Assembly (NCBI GenBank): GCA_900318115.1
Contig: ONJJ01000011.1
Coordinates: 1-64,000, forward strand
DNA length: 64,000 nt
Reading direction: 5' to 3'
From: an uncultured Prevotellaceae bacterium
Lineage (GTDB): Bacteria; Bacteroidota; Bacteroidia; Bacteroidales; Bacteroidaceae
The translations under genes and the position numbers were made by a program. Of the stretch, positions 1-8,682 are shown piece after piece. The notes beneath the pieces were generated by a model. It saw only the letters and a list, made by a program, of their open reading frames with translations. It searched no databases and was not told where the DNA came from. The stretch's first letter is position 1; each line of letters starts with the position of its first letter.

Positions 1-87
1 TCCCCGCAAATCAGAACCGGGACCGACGAGTTCGATGCAATTTTCAAACGTCTTTTTGCGTCTGCCATGACTCTCCCAAATTTTCAT
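1..87 (-). CDS. possible 5' end of an unidentified gene (partial)
   Basis: An ATG at 87 opens a reading frame of 29 codons that runs off the left edge. It begins MKIWESHGRRKKTFENC. It would be divergent from the aspartate kinase fragment. Twenty-nine open codons can easily occur by chance, and I do not recognise the product, so this is a weak call kept only because the window ends here. Confidence 0.25.
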   Translation of the reverse strand, partial: MKIWESHGRRKKTFENCIELVGPGSDLRG

Positions 88-191
88 TTTTAAAAAAGTG
101 CGATTGCCTATTTTAAGACGCTCAACGCCTTAAAAAATCCACCAAGGATTGCTATTTTTTACAAAAAACTTTTTTACAAAAGGATTCTCAA

Positions 192-470
192 ATGGCCGAC
201 CGTATCGTTTGTAAATTCGGCGGAAGTTCCGTTGCCGAAGCCAAACAGTTCCAGAAAGTCAAAGCGATTGTCGAAGGCGACAAGCGCCGCAAAGTAGTCG
301 TCGTTTCCGCTCCGGGCAAACGCAACCCGAAAGAAACGAAGCTTACCGACCTTCTCTACACCACATACGATCTCGCTTCCAAGCATCTCGACTTTTCCAC
401 TCCGTGGAAAATGATCAGCGATCGTTACCTGGACATTGCCAAGGATTTGAATCTTGCGACCAAGATCGGT
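192..470 (+). pseudogene. aspartate kinase, N-terminal fragment (chimeric 3' end)
   Basis: The first ~93 residues look like a monofunctional aspartate kinase, which phosphorylates aspartate in the lysine/threonine/methionine pathway. The diagnostic N-terminal motif KFGGSSVA and the later block [10 protein letters not shown] are present. The ATG at 192 follows AAAGGA. From about 470 the homology stops and the frame runs as an antisense reading of araD until a stop at 668, so only about a fifth of the enzyme is present. No Bacteroidetes -7 box is seen upstream, where the sequence is AT-rich. The KVKAIVE...[13 protein letters not shown] style is more like Fibrobacter or Firmicutes enzymes than typical Bacteroidales ones; that is recollection, not a search. 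An assembly join or a true rearrangement could explain it. Confidence 0.75.
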
Positions 471-671
471 GACGACCTTGCCGCTCTCGAGATCCACGAC
501 GACCATGTCGCTTGCCTTCATCTCGTCGTAGCTGACGCCGGAGGGTTTGATGACCACGAGTCCTTTTTCGCGGTCAATGCCGGAGACGTTGCCCCAGGTG
601 AAAATGACCAACCCTTGCTTGACGAGGTCGAGGTTGGCCTTGAAAACTTTCTGCTTGAGTTCTTCTAACAT
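471..671 (-). pseudogene. araD: L-ribulose-5-phosphate 4-epimerase AraD, N-terminal fragment
   Basis: Starting at 671, the product opens [20 protein letters not shown] and continues through the class II aldolase/epimerase signature [10 protein letters not shown] and KPSGVSY. AraD converts L-ribulose-5-phosphate to D-xylulose-5-phosphate, the last step of arabinose catabolism. After [10 protein letters not shown] (about residue 67) the family sequence is replaced by an antisense reading of the aspartate kinase fragment, so roughly two thirds of the enzyme, including the metal-binding histidines, is missing. It lies directly downstream of araR on the same strand, the arrangement I recall for arabinose genes of Bacteroides. 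The intact gene is expected if the junction near 455-482 is an assembly error. Confidence 0.8.
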
Positions 672-758
672 GAGATTTTAAGTTTTGTTTAGTTTATGGT
701 TGAGGTCATATATTGTTGGAGTGACCTGCTATATTATATATAATAAGGTGTAGTGGTG

Positions 759-1439
759 TCAGAGTTTGAAGTGCTTGTCACGCTGGTAGGCTCTGTCGTT
801 GAACCTATAGAGTGCAGCTCCGCGTCTCGACGTCAGTTTGTCGATCTCATCGGTTTTTTCGATGAAAGGAATCTCAGCCACGCGCTTGCGGAAGTTGCGC
901 TTGTCGATGCTTTCGCCGAGTATGGCTTCATAGAGCATCTGCAGCTGAGTGAGTGTGAAGAGGGGAGGGAGAAGTTGGAATCCTACGGGTCGCTTGGATA
1001 TGCTCTCGCGCAGCATCCGCAGGGATTGGCGCACCATTTCAGTGTGGTCGAAGAGTAGTGGGGGCAACAGGGTGATATCCTCCCAATAGGCAGAGTGCTC
1101 GCGGTTGAGTTCCTTGTCCACGCGGGCGATGTCCAGAAGTGCGGAGTAGGCCACGGAGATCACGCGGTCGCCGGAGTCGCGGTGTACGCTACCGAAAGCA
1201 CCCACTTGTTTCATATATACTTCTTTCAGGCCCGTCAGTTCCGTCAGGACGCGGGCTGCGGCATCATCGACGTCTTCATCTTGCCGGACGAAACCACCCA
1301 TAAGCGACCATTCGCCGGCATGAGGTTCGAAGGGCCGCTTCTGTAGAAGTACTTTCAGGTGACCACGTTCAAAGCCGAAGATGATGCAGTCTACGGCCAC
1401 GTGGAATTTCGGATATTCTTGATAGAACAGGGAGGACAT
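759..1439 (-). CDS. araR: AraR-type Nudix-related transcriptional regulator
   Basis: A 226-residue protein of the NrtR/AraR regulator family: an N-terminal Nudix-like ligand domain (about residues 10-145) and a C-terminal winged-helix domain (about 155-226, around FTLTQLQMLYEAILG). The Nudix box at about residues 48-72 is degenerate: the REUxEExGU core reads RVLTELTGL, so two of its three glutamates are lost, as expected for a sensor rather than a hydrolase. In Bacteroides thetaiotaomicron a family member represses arabinose genes and senses L-arabinose. The neighbours (araD, symporter, galM) support the same role. I chose the ATG at 1439 because the upstream in-frame ATG would add 30 residues encoded entirely by an inverted repeat. 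Confidence 0.85.
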   Translation of the reverse strand: MSSLFYQEYPKFHVAVDCIIFGFERGHLKVLLQKRPFEPHAGEWSLMGGFVRQDEDVDDAAARVLTELTGLKEVYMKQVGAFGSVHRDSGDRVISVAYSALLDIARVDKELNREHSAYWEDITLLPPLLFDHTEMVRQSLRMLRESISKRPVGFQLLPPLFTLTQLQMLYEAILGESIDKRNFRKRVAEIPFIEKTDEIDKLTSRRGAALYRFNDRAYQRDKHFKL

Positions 1440-1469
1440 TAGTCTATAAATGCAATGGGGAATTGGAAA

Positions 1470-1529
1470 ATGGACAATGGGAAGCGGGCAATGGGGAATG
1501 GAACTTATTGCCCATTTCCCATTGTCCAT
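1470..1529. repeat. inverted repeat between the symporter gene and araR
   Basis: Arms at 1470-1491 and 1508-1529 match at 20 of 22 positions (ATGGACAATGGG against CCCATTGTCCAT at the outer ends), with a 16-base loop. It lies in the 102-base gap between the symporter stop and the araR start. There is no T tract, so a plain terminator is unlikely. It may be a mobile REP-like element or an RNA processing hairpin. Confidence 0.75.
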
Positions 1530-1541
1530 AGAATCTTGACC

Positions 1542-3287
1542 TTACCAGAAGTAAGCGTAGAAGCAAGCGCAGAGGCCCACGACGAGGAGGGTGCCGAGGA
1601 TATCCCATACGCCCCAGCTCTCGCGGATGCTCTGTTTGAACTCGGAGGTGAAGGTGATGGCATCGACCTGGGCCTTAGTGGGCGCGGGTGTGAATAAGCT
1701 GACGCAGACCATCAGGATGATGATGAACACCAGCAACCAGCACTCGAAGATGAGCCAGTTTGTCTGCCAGAACCAAGTCGTGTTCTCCCAGAAGGCACCT
1801 TCCATGACAGCCTTTCCGCTGTCTGTGAGTACATTCGTGAGCAGACGGACCATGCCGATGACGAAACCACCGATGAGTCCCCATTCACCAGCCTTCGGAG
1901 TAATCTTCTTGGAGAAGATACCGAGGGTGAAGACGGCCACCATGGCGGGAGCAATCAGCGACTGGATGTCCTGCAGGTAGCTGTAGAGATTACCCATAGA
2001 CATCATCACGGGCATCCAAGCCAGACCGAGCAGCACGACAACGACCGTTGCCATGCGACCTACGAAAACGTAGTGAGCCTCGGACATACCCTTCTTCATG
2101 GGCTTGTAGAAGTCCTCTGTGAAGAGCGTGGCGCAGCTGTTGAAGAAAGCTGCCAGGGAGGCTACGAGAGCGCAGACGAAACCGATGGTCACGATTCCCT
2201 TGATGCCGGCGGGCAGGATGTTCTTCACCATCATAGCGAAAGCGCCGTCGGTGGACTCGTGGTTGGTGATGTCCATCACGATGCCGCTGTCGGGATTCTG
2301 GGACAGGGCATAGGCAATCATGCCAGGGATGAGGAACATGAAGCAGGGGAGAATCTTGAAGAAACCTGCGGCGATGGTACCACGACGGGCGCGGGCCATC
2401 ACTTTGGCGTTGTCCTCACCGGGAACCTGACCGAGCACACGCTGTACGATGTGCTGGTCGGTGCACCAGTACCAGAAACCGATGATGGAAGCGCCGAGGA
2501 AGACCACATAGCCGGGGAATTGGGGATACATCGGGTCGGCGGGGTCGGTGTGGAACATGTGTGTGGTGCCGAAGCCGTCGTGAGCGGCATTACAGGCGGC
2601 CATCATGTTGGACCAGCCCTGAGTGATGCTGCCGTCGCCGAGGGCGGAGAGGCCCAGGAACAGAACGAGGAAGGAACCGATGATGAGGATAGGAGTCTGG
2701 ATGGTGGAGAGCGTCATGACACCCTTCATGCCGCCGAAGACCGTGAACACTGCGGTGATGGCAATGAGGCCGATGGCTCCGTACCAAAAGGGGATGCCCA
2801 GCAGGTACTTGAAGAAAATACCACCTGTGAAAGCCGTCACGCTGACCTTTGTCAGCACGTAGGCCACGAGGGTGATGATGCTCAGCCAGGAACCTGTGCG
2901 CTGGGTGTAGCGCATCTTTAGGAAGTCGGGCATGGTGATGATCTTGCCCATCTTGTTGATCATCAATTGATAGAAAGGAACGAACAGCCAGCCGAGGATG
3001 AGGATCATCCAGCCCTGCATCTCCCAGTGAGCCATGCCTACGCCGTCCTTGGCGCCCGTGCCGGCCAGACCTACGAGGTGCTCCGAACCGATGTTGGCTG
3101 CAAAGATAGCCATACCGATGACGTACCAGGGCTCGCCCTTGCCGAAAAGGTAGGCAGAGGAGTCTTCGCCCTGTTGTGCTTTCTTATCTTTCCAGATGGC
3201 GTACCAGACGGCTGCCACTACGCCAATGAGGCCGATGGCGAGAATCGCCCAGTCCAGCCAGATAAATTCATGAGATGTCCAATTCAT
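1542..3287 (-). CDS. SSS-family sodium/sugar symporter
   Basis: A 581-residue polytopic membrane protein of the solute:sodium symporter family (SGLT type), with the expected length and about 14 hydrophobic segments. The N-terminal stretch around AAWYAIWKDKK-like sequence is followed by SSAYLFGKGEPWYVIGMAIF and ANIGSEHLVGLAGTGA, the family's conserved TM1 region. It should import a sugar with Na+ across the inner membrane. Its place between galM and araR matches the AraR-controlled arabinose transporter position of Bacteroides, so L-arabinose is the likely substrate; galactose or glucose cannot be excluded from sequence alone. It is 50 bases downstream of galM and probably co-transcribed with it. 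Confidence 0.85.
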   Translation of the reverse strand: MNWTSHEFIWLDWAILAIGLIGVVAAVWYAIWKDKKAQQGEDSSAYLFGKGEPWYVIGMAIFAANIGSEHLVGLAGTGAKDGVGMAHWEMQGWMILILGWLFVPFYQLMINKMGKIITMPDFLKMRYTQRTGSWLSIITLVAYVLTKVSVTAFTGGIFFKYLLGIPFWYGAIGLIAITAVFTVFGGMKGVMTLSTIQTPILIIGSFLVLFLGLSALGDGSITQGWSNMMAACNAAHDGFGTTHMFHTDPADPMYPQFPGYVVFLGASIIGFWYWCTDQHIVQRVLGQVPGEDNAKVMARARRGTIAAGFFKILPCFMFLIPGMIAYALSQNPDSGIVMDITNHESTDGAFAMMVKNILPAGIKGIVTIGFVCALVASLAAFFNSCATLFTEDFYKPMKKGMSEAHYVFVGRMATVVVVLLGLAWMPVMMSMGNLYSYLQDIQSLIAPAMVAVFTLGIFSKKITPKAGEWGLIGGFVIGMVRLLTNVLTDSGKAVMEGAFWENTTWFWQTNWLIFECWLLVFIIILMVCVSLFTPAPTKAQVDAITFTSEFKQSIRESWGVWDILGTLLVVGLCACFYAYFW

Positions 3288-3337
3288 GTGTGTAAATTCG
3301 AATGGAGTTAATACTTATTTCTTTATTTATACTTGAT

Positions 3338-4501
3338 TTACTTGACGCTGAACTTATATGCGCAATGGCTTGTGTAGGTCTCGCCGGGGTTGAGTGAAGC
3401 GCTGGGCCATCCTTCGAGGTTCGACTTGTTGGGGGTGTCGGGGTACTTTTGGGTCTCCAGGCAGATGGCAGCGTGCTGGTTGTAGGTGATGCCCTTCTTG
3501 CCCACGGCGGATCCGTCGAGGAAGTTGCCGCTGTACACCTGAATGCCAGGTTCGTCCGTGAAGACCTCCATCAGAATGCCTGTGGCGGGGCTGTAGATGC
3601 TGGCAGCCACTTGGGTGTCGTCACCCTTCGTGTTCAGGCACCAGTTGTGGTCGAATCCGTTGCCGTTCTTGATTTGCTCGAACTCGAAGTTCTTGATGTC
3701 CTGTCCTACGGCGTGCGCCGTGCGGAAGTCCATGGGAGTGCCCTCCACGGGAGCAATCTCGCCGGTGGTCATGAAGGTGCTGTCCACGGGAGTGTACGTG
3801 TCGGCATTCACATACAGCTCATGATTGGTGATGGGCTGAGTGGGGTCGCCGTTGAGGTTGAAGTAGCTGTGGTTGGTCATGTTGATGACGGTGGGAGCTG
3901 TGGTCGTGGCCTCGTAGCGGATGTCGAGTGTGTTGTCTTCGGTCAGCGTGTAAGTCACCACGGCAGTCACTTCGCCCGGGAAGTTGTTGTCGCCGTCGGG
4001 GCTGACGATCTTCAGGCTGATGGCATTGTCCGAAGCCTGAGTGACCTGATAGACCTGATATTGCCATCCCGTGGGGCCGCCGTGCAGGCAATGGCCGAAG
4101 TTGTTCTGCGGCAGTTGGATCTCCTGTCCGTCGACGGTGATGCGACCCTGGTTGATGCGGTTGGCATAGCGACCAATGGCAGCACCGAAATCGCTGGGAT
4201 GGTTCTCACGGTCCATGAAGGTGGCAACGTTGTCGAAACCGAGGACGACGTCCTTCAGGTTGCCATCGCGGTCGGGAACCATGATGCTGACGACACGTCC
4301 GCCGAAGTTCGTCACACAGACTTCCATGCCTGCGGCATTCTTCAGCGTGTAGAGCTGGGTGCCGGCAACGCTGTCTACGAACAGTTCGGGATTCAGGCCG
4401 CTGAGTGTCAGTTCGGCCTCGGCTTTCTTCGGCTCGGTACATGCAGAGAGCATGACCAGTGCAGCACCAGCTGCGAGCATTCCTTTCGTAAAAGCTTTCA
4501 T
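3338..4501 (-). CDS. galM: aldose 1-epimerase (mutarotase), lipoprotein
   Basis: A 387-residue galactose mutarotase that interconverts alpha and beta anomers of aldoses. The N-terminus is a lipoprotein signal (basic start, hydrophobic core, lipobox LSAC, cysteine about residue 21), so the enzyme is likely exported and lipid-anchored. Family motifs are NFGGRVVSIMVPDRDG, the region GAAIGRYANRI, and NMTNHSYFNL, which carries a catalytic histidine; the C-terminal CLETQKYPD holds the catalytic glutamate. It starts the minus-strand galM-symporter-araR-araD run with its own -7 box. A second, cytoplasmic-looking paralogue lies at 7561-8682, so this copy probably acts on sugar in the periplasm before uptake. 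Confidence 0.9.
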   Translation of the reverse strand: MKAFTKGMLAAGAALVMLSACTEPKKAEAELTLSGLNPELFVDSVAGTQLYTLKNAAGMEVCVTNFGGRVVSIMVPDRDGNLKDVVLGFDNVATFMDRENHPSDFGAAIGRYANRINQGRITVDGQEIQLPQNNFGHCLHGGPTGWQYQVYQVTQASDNAISLKIVSPDGDNNFPGEVTAVVTYTLTEDNTLDIRYEATTTAPTVINMTNHSYFNLNGDPTQPITNHELYVNADTYTPVDSTFMTTGEIAPVEGTPMDFRTAHAVGQDIKNFEFEQIKNGNGFDHNWCLNTKGDDTQVAASIYSPATGILMEVFTDEPGIQVYSGNFLDGSAVGKKGITYNQHAAICLETQKYPDTPNKSNLEGWPSASLNPGETYTSHCAYKFSVK

Positions 4502-4584
4502 TGTTTGTTTGATTTTAAATGTTAGTATGAGAAATATGGATTCTTTTTGGTCTTATTGGGGCGCTTTTTCCCTTAAATCGCCCT

Positions 4585-4592
4585 CAAAGATA
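4585..4592 (-). promoter_or_regulatory. promoter -7 box for galM and the arabinose genes
   Basis: On the minus strand this reads TATCTTTG, a perfect Bacteroidetes -7 box (TAnnTTTG). It would give a leader of about 80 bases for galM at 4501. No clear TTTG -33 element is visible, as is common for regulated promoters. Confidence 0.65.
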
Positions 4593-4768
4593 CCTATTTT
4601 TTTTTGTAGTTGGTGTGTCCGCGACACTTTTTTTTCATTCTACCCGAATTTTTTCTTAAAATCTTTGCATTTTGGCCTATTGATGACAACTTTTGCTCCT
4701 CAAAACCGTCTATTTTCCCACTTTTGCTTGCTTCTTTGGTGCGGAAATGCTTTTTTCTTCACTTTAAA

Positions 4769-4800
4769 TTTGGATGAATCACAAGAAACCGCTACCTTTG
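4769..4800 (+). promoter_or_regulatory. promoter of the tRNA-Pro gene
   Basis: TTTG at 4769-4772 and TACCTTTG at 4793-4800 are 20 bases apart and end 11 bases before the tRNA. This is a textbook primary sigma factor promoter for Bacteroidetes. Confidence 0.8.
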
Positions 4801-4811
4801 CGCCCGATTTC

Positions 4812-4884
4812 CGGGGTGTAGCGCAGTTGGTAGCGTTCCTGGTTTGGGACCAGGCGGTCGCCCGTTCGAGTCGGGTCGCCCCGA
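4812..4884 (+). tRNA. tRNA-Pro (anticodon TGG)
   Basis: A 73-base cloverleaf. The acceptor stem pairs CGGGGTG (4812-4818) with CGCCCCG (4877-4883), discriminator A. The anticodon stem CCTGG/CCAGG (4838-4842/4850-4854) holds the loop TTTGGGA with anticodon TGG at 4845-4847. The T arm has the TTCGAGT loop closed by five pairs. CCA is not encoded. It sits alone between oppositely oriented sugar genes with its own promoter and terminator. Confidence 0.95.
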
Positions 4885-4908
4885 CAACCCAAGGGTTGTA
4901 AACGCAGA

Positions 4909-4950
4909 AGAGCGGAATCTGATTTCTCAGACTCCGCTCTCCTTTTTTTT
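4909..4950 (+). terminator. Rho-independent terminator after tRNA-Pro
   Basis: A 12-base-pair stem (4909-4920 with 4929-4940, one G-T pair) and an 8-base loop are followed by CCTTTTTTTT. It ends the tRNA transcript 15 bases before the convergent galK stop codon. Confidence 0.85.
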
Positions 4951-4964
4951 ATGAGTTGGTCGGA

Positions 4965-6125
4965 TTAACAGAGCTTGCGGGCACCGTCGCCAATGACCAC
5001 GTCGATGATGACGGGCTCCTTGCCGAACTTAGCCTTGAACTGCTCCTTGACGGCCTTGACAAAGTTGTCGTAGTAGTGCTCGTCGACGAGGTTGATGGTG
5101 CAACCGCCGAAGCCACCGCCCATGATGCGGGAGCCGGTGACACCCTGTTCCTTGGCCACGTCGTTGAGGAAGTCCAGCTCTTCGCAGCTGACCTCATACT
5201 CCTTGCTCAGGCCGTGGTGGGTCTCGTACATCATCTGACCTACGGTCTCGTAGTCGCCGGCCTCGAGGGCATCGCAGACCTTCAGCACGCGCTCGCGCTC
5301 GCCAATGACGTAGTGTGCACGCTTGTAGTCCTCTTCGCTGATCTTACCCTTGACCTCATCGAGCTGTTCGTAGCTGGCATCGCGCAGGCTCTCTACTTCG
5401 GGATGAATCTCGTGGATGGCAGCAGCCGCACGCTCGCAGGAGAGACGACGGTCGTTGTAGGGAGAACCGACGAGGGCGTGCTTCACGTTGCTGTTCACCA
5501 GCACGAGCTTGTAGCCCTTCGGGTTCCAGGGGAAGTAGGCCACTTCGCCCGAGCGGCAGTCCATGCGCATGAGGTGTCCGGCCTTGCCGAGGCAAGAGAT
5601 TGCCTGGTCCATGATGCCGCAGTTCACGCCGATGTATTTGTGCTCCGTCCGCTGTCCGACCTTGGCGAGTTCCAGACGCTCAATCTTGTTGTCGCCGAAG
5701 AGGTCGTTCAAACCAAAGGCGAAGCAGCTTTCGAGGGCTGCGCTGGAACTCATGCCTGCACCAAGAGGTACGTCACCGGCGAAAGCGGTGTTGAAGCCTT
5801 CCACAGGAACGCCCAGAGCCATCATCTCACGGCATACGCCGAAGATGTAGCGAGCCCATGTAGCTTTGGGACCTTGCTCGTCGTCGAGGGAGAATTGCAC
5901 GCGGTCCTTGAGGTCGATGCTGTAGGCATCCACTGTGCGGGTGCCGTTGGGCTTGATCTCGGCAATCATTCCCTGCTCCACGGCACCGGGGAATACGAAC
6001 CCGTTGTTATAGTCGGTGTGCTCGCCGATGAGGTTGATGCGGCCGGGGGCTGCGTAAACATTTCCTGTGCTGCCATCGAAGTGCTTGATGAAGCGGCTGC
6101 GAACGTCGTCAATAGTTAATTTCAT
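4965..6125 (-). CDS. galK: galactokinase
   Basis: A 386-residue GHMP kinase that phosphorylates galactose to galactose-1-phosphate with ATP, the first committed step of the Leloir pathway. Visible motifs are the galactokinase signature PGRINLIGEHTDYN (residues 27-40), the ATP-binding loop VPLGAGMSSSAALE (about 118-131) and the C-terminal GHMP motif GSRIMGGGFGGC (about 337-348). Length is typical. The gene follows the sugar transporter on the same strand after an 86-base gap with a strong hairpin, and the order transporter-galK next to galM matches Bacteroides galactose clusters. Uridylyltransferase and epimerase genes are not in this window. Confidence 0.95.
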   Translation of the reverse strand: MKLTIDDVRSRFIKHFDGSTGNVYAAPGRINLIGEHTDYNNGFVFPGAVEQGMIAEIKPNGTRTVDAYSIDLKDRVQFSLDDEQGPKATWARYIFGVCREMMALGVPVEGFNTAFAGDVPLGAGMSSSAALESCFAFGLNDLFGDNKIERLELAKVGQRTEHKYIGVNCGIMDQAISCLGKAGHLMRMDCRSGEVAYFPWNPKGYKLVLVNSNVKHALVGSPYNDRRLSCERAAAAIHEIHPEVESLRDASYEQLDEVKGKISEEDYKRAHYVIGERERVLKVCDALEAGDYETVGQMMYETHHGLSKEYEVSCEELDFLNDVAKEQGVTGSRIMGGGFGGCTINLVDEHYYDNFVKAVKEQFKAKFGKEPVIIDVVIGDGARKLC

Positions 6126-6146
6126 AATGGTAATAGTGTTTTTATT

Positions 6147-6187
6147 TAGCCTCCCGCCTACCTGCTTGGGGTAGGGCGGGGCAGGCT
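6147..6187. repeat. intergenic hairpin between the sugar transporter gene and galK
   Basis: A GC-rich imperfect inverted repeat: TAGCCT...AGGCTA outside, CCCGCC and TACC pairing with GGTA and GGGCGGG inside. It lacks a T tract, so it probably does not end transcription; it could stabilise the upstream mRNA or be a REP-like element. Confidence 0.6.
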
Positions 6188-6211
6188 ATAAGTTAATATT
6201 TGAAAATTTGA

Positions 6212-7495
6212 TTACTCAACGGGGATATCCTTGTTTACGTTCTTGCAACCGATGACGGCGTAGAACAGGATATAGGCGACCATGGCTACCTGGAGCCAGT
6301 AGGAAGTGATGGTATCGGTGCCCTTGGCGATGACGTCCTGCAGCCAAGGCATCAGGCCACCGCCAACAACCATCATCATAAAGATGCCGGAAGCAGCTTC
6401 GGTGTACTTACCCAGACCTTCGACGGAGAGGTTGAAGATACCGCCCCACATGATGGAGGTGCACAGACCGCACGCAGCCAGGCAGAACACCTTGACGGGA
6501 ACGTCGTGACCCTTGAAGGCAACGGCGGTGCTCTCAGGGAGGAAGATGGCGGCCAACAGCAGGCAGATAGCAACCGTGGCCACGCAGGTCATCTGAGTCT
6601 TGGTGCTGACTTTGCCACTGATAAAGGTGGAACTGAAACGTCCGATGAGCATCATGAACCAGTAGCTGGCAGCGAGTGTGCCGCCGATGGCTGCAGAGCC
6701 TTCGAAGCCCATGTTGGTAACGTAGAAGTTCAGGTGCATGGGGATACCAATCTCGACACCGACATAGAAGAAGATGGCGATGACGCCGAGCACGAGGTGA
6801 CGGAACTGCAGGGCACCCTTGATGGACTGCATCAGCGATCCGCTATCGCCGAAGTTCGGCTCGGGAATGGCCACGCGGCTGATGATGATGAACGAGATGG
6901 CGAACACGGCCATGCCGATGAACAGCAGGGGTGAGACGTCACTCATGCTGGTGTTCTCAGTGACGGTTCCCACGAGGATGCCAGCCAACATAGGAGTCAG
7001 CGTAGCGGTCAGGGAGTTCAGGGTGCCACCGATCTGGATGAGCTGATTACCCTTGTTGCCACCGCCGCCGAGCATGTTCAGCATGGGGTTCACGACAGTG
7101 TTCAGCATGCAGACACAGAAACCGCAGACGAGAGCGCCGAGGAGGTAGATGTAGAGATTCAGGGCCACGGGACCGCCATTCATCTCGTTCACATAAATGT
7201 CGTCGCCATAGACGCTGGACAGGTACTGCAGGGCCAGGCCGACGATACCGACGATGAGCGCTGCGAGGGCTGTCTTCTTGTAGCCGATCTTCTTCAGCAG
7301 CATGCCCGAGGGGATACCCATGAACAAGTATGCCGTGAAGTTCATCAGGTTACCCCATGAAGCGGCAAAATCATACTTGAAGCCCCAGATGTTGCCAAAA
7401 GGAGCACCCATGTTTGTGACGAAGCTGATCATCGCAAAGATGAAGCACATCGTGATAATAGCAACGAGATTGCTATTGTTCTTTGTTTGATTCAT
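6212..7495 (-). CDS. MFS glucose/galactose transporter (GluP/FucP type)
   Basis: A 427-residue major facilitator superfamily permease with about 12 hydrophobic segments. The N-terminal half contains FVTNMGAPFGNIWGFKYDF and MNFTAYLFMGIPSGMLLKKI, characteristic of the FucP/GluP proton-sugar symporter branch. It should import galactose or glucose across the inner membrane. It lies between a mutarotase and galactokinase gene on the same strand, giving a compact uptake-mutarotation-phosphorylation set. Fucose is the main alternative substrate for the family, but the neighbours favour galactose. Confidence 0.88.
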   Translation of the reverse strand: MNQTKNNSNLVAIITMCFIFAMISFVTNMGAPFGNIWGFKYDFAASWGNLMNFTAYLFMGIPSGMLLKKIGYKKTALAALIVGIVGLALQYLSSVYGDDIYVNEMNGGPVALNLYIYLLGALVCGFCVCMLNTVVNPMLNMLGGGGNKGNQLIQIGGTLNSLTATLTPMLAGILVGTVTENTSMSDVSPLLFIGMAVFAISFIIISRVAIPEPNFGDSGSLMQSIKGALQFRHLVLGVIAIFFYVGVEIGIPMHLNFYVTNMGFEGSAAIGGTLAASYWFMMLIGRFSSTFISGKVSTKTQMTCVATVAICLLLAAIFLPESTAVAFKGHDVPVKVFCLAACGLCTSIMWGGIFNLSVEGLGKYTEAASGIFMMMVVGGGLMPWLQDVIAKGTDTITSYWLQVAMVAYILFYAVIGCKNVNKDIPVE

Positions 7496-7560
7496 AGTGT
7501 TTTTTTAGTGTTTATTAAATGATTATTCCTTTCTCTTTGAACTATAGGTTGAAGGTTTTC

Positions 7561-8682
7561 TTAACCGAAAATCTTCTTCGAGATACCGCTGGCGACCTGA
7601 GCGCTGTCCGTACCGAATTTGTAAACGGTCATCTGATAGTACTCCTGACCAGGACGCAGGATGCAAGTGGGGAAGTGCGTCTGGTTGGGGGTGTCGGGAG
7701 CGTGCTGTGCCTCGAAGCAGATGGCAGAACGGCGTGGGAAGGTGCTGCCGCATTGGCCAGGATACCCGGTGGCCCAGTTGTCCGTGTACACTTGCACGGC
7801 GGGTTCTGTCGTGTAAACCTCCATGGAACGGCCGCTGGCAGGTTCGTATATCTTGGCAGCATAGCTGAGTTCGCCAAATTCCTTCTTGTTGAGGAGGAAA
7901 CTGTGGTCATAGCCTGCGCCGTTACGTGTCTGCTCGTCGTCCGCGTCAATCATGTCGCCTACGGCATGCATCTTAGTGAAATCGAAAGGAGTGCCCTTCA
8001 CGCAGCGTACTTCGCCCGTGGGAATACTCGTCTCGTCAATGGGGACGTAGAAGTCGGCATTGATATAGCATTGCAGATCGAGGATGTCGGGGGTGGGGTT
8101 GGCGATTCCTGCCAAAGAGAAGAATCCGTGGTTGGTGAGGTTGATGATGGTGGCCTTGTCCGTTGTGGCCTTGTATTCGATGGCTAATTCGTCATCGTCG
8201 GTCCAACGGTAGATGACCGTTACGTTGAGGTTCCCGGGGAAACCCTCTTCGCCGTCTTTTGAGAGATAGTGCAGGCACAGGGTCTGTGCATCCTTTTGTT
8301 CGGCATCCCAAACGCGGGCGTGGAAACCCGTGGGCCCTCCATGGAGGTGGTTGGGACCATTGTTGATGGCCAAGTCGTGGTATTCTACTCCATCCAGCGT
8401 GAATTTGCCCTTGCAGATGCGGTTGCCATAGCGACCGATGAGGGTGGAGAGGAATGGTTCGGGACTTTCGACGACTCCTTGGATGTTGTCGTGCCCCTGA
8501 ATAACGTTCCCGAACTTGCCATTTTTGTCTGGAACCATGATGGCCACGAGGGCGCCTCCATAGTTCGTTATAGACACTTCATGACCCTGTTTGTTGACAA
8601 GCGTGAACAAATCTGTTTGCTTGCCTTGGATAGTGGACTGAAAATCTTTGCGTTTCAGCCCCGAAAGAGAGCTTATTTCCAT
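7561..8682 (-). CDS. galM: aldose 1-epimerase (mutarotase), cytoplasmic
   Basis: A 373-residue mutarotase paralogous to the one at 3338-4501 but without a signal peptide. Motifs include NYGGALVAIMVPDKNG, STLIGRYGNRI, NLTNHGFFSL with a catalytic histidine, and ICFEAQHAPD near the C-terminus with the catalytic glutamate. I chose the ATG at 8682 (MEISSLSGLKRKDF). The more upstream ATG at 8718 would add MCHKCGNFNPLP, which is not like the family and starts almost at the expected transcription start. The next gene, 65 bases downstream, is the sugar transporter. Together with galK this is the galactose operon. Confidence 0.9.
   Translation of the reverse strand: MEISSLSGLKRKDFQSTIQGKQTDLFTLVNKQGHEVSITNYGGALVAIMVPDKNGKFGNVIQGHDNIQGVVESPEPFLSTLIGRYGNRICKGKFTLDGVEYHDLAINNGPNHLHGGPTGFHARVWDAEQKDAQTLCLHYLSKDGEEGFPGNLNVTVIYRWTDDDELAIEYKATTDKATIINLTNHGFFSLAGIANPTPDILDLQCYINADFYVPIDETSIPTGEVRCVKGTPFDFTKMHAVGDMIDADDEQTRNGAGYDHSFLLNKKEFGELSYAAKIYEPASGRSMEVYTTEPAVQVYTDNWATGYPGQCGSTFPRRSAICFEAQHAPDTPNQTHFPTCILRPGQEYYQMTVYKFGTDSAQVASGISKKIFG

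Noticed and set aside
1440-1529. N-terminal extension of AraR to an ATG at 1529
   Set aside because: The extra 30 residues are encoded by the inverted repeat and do not occur in the family.
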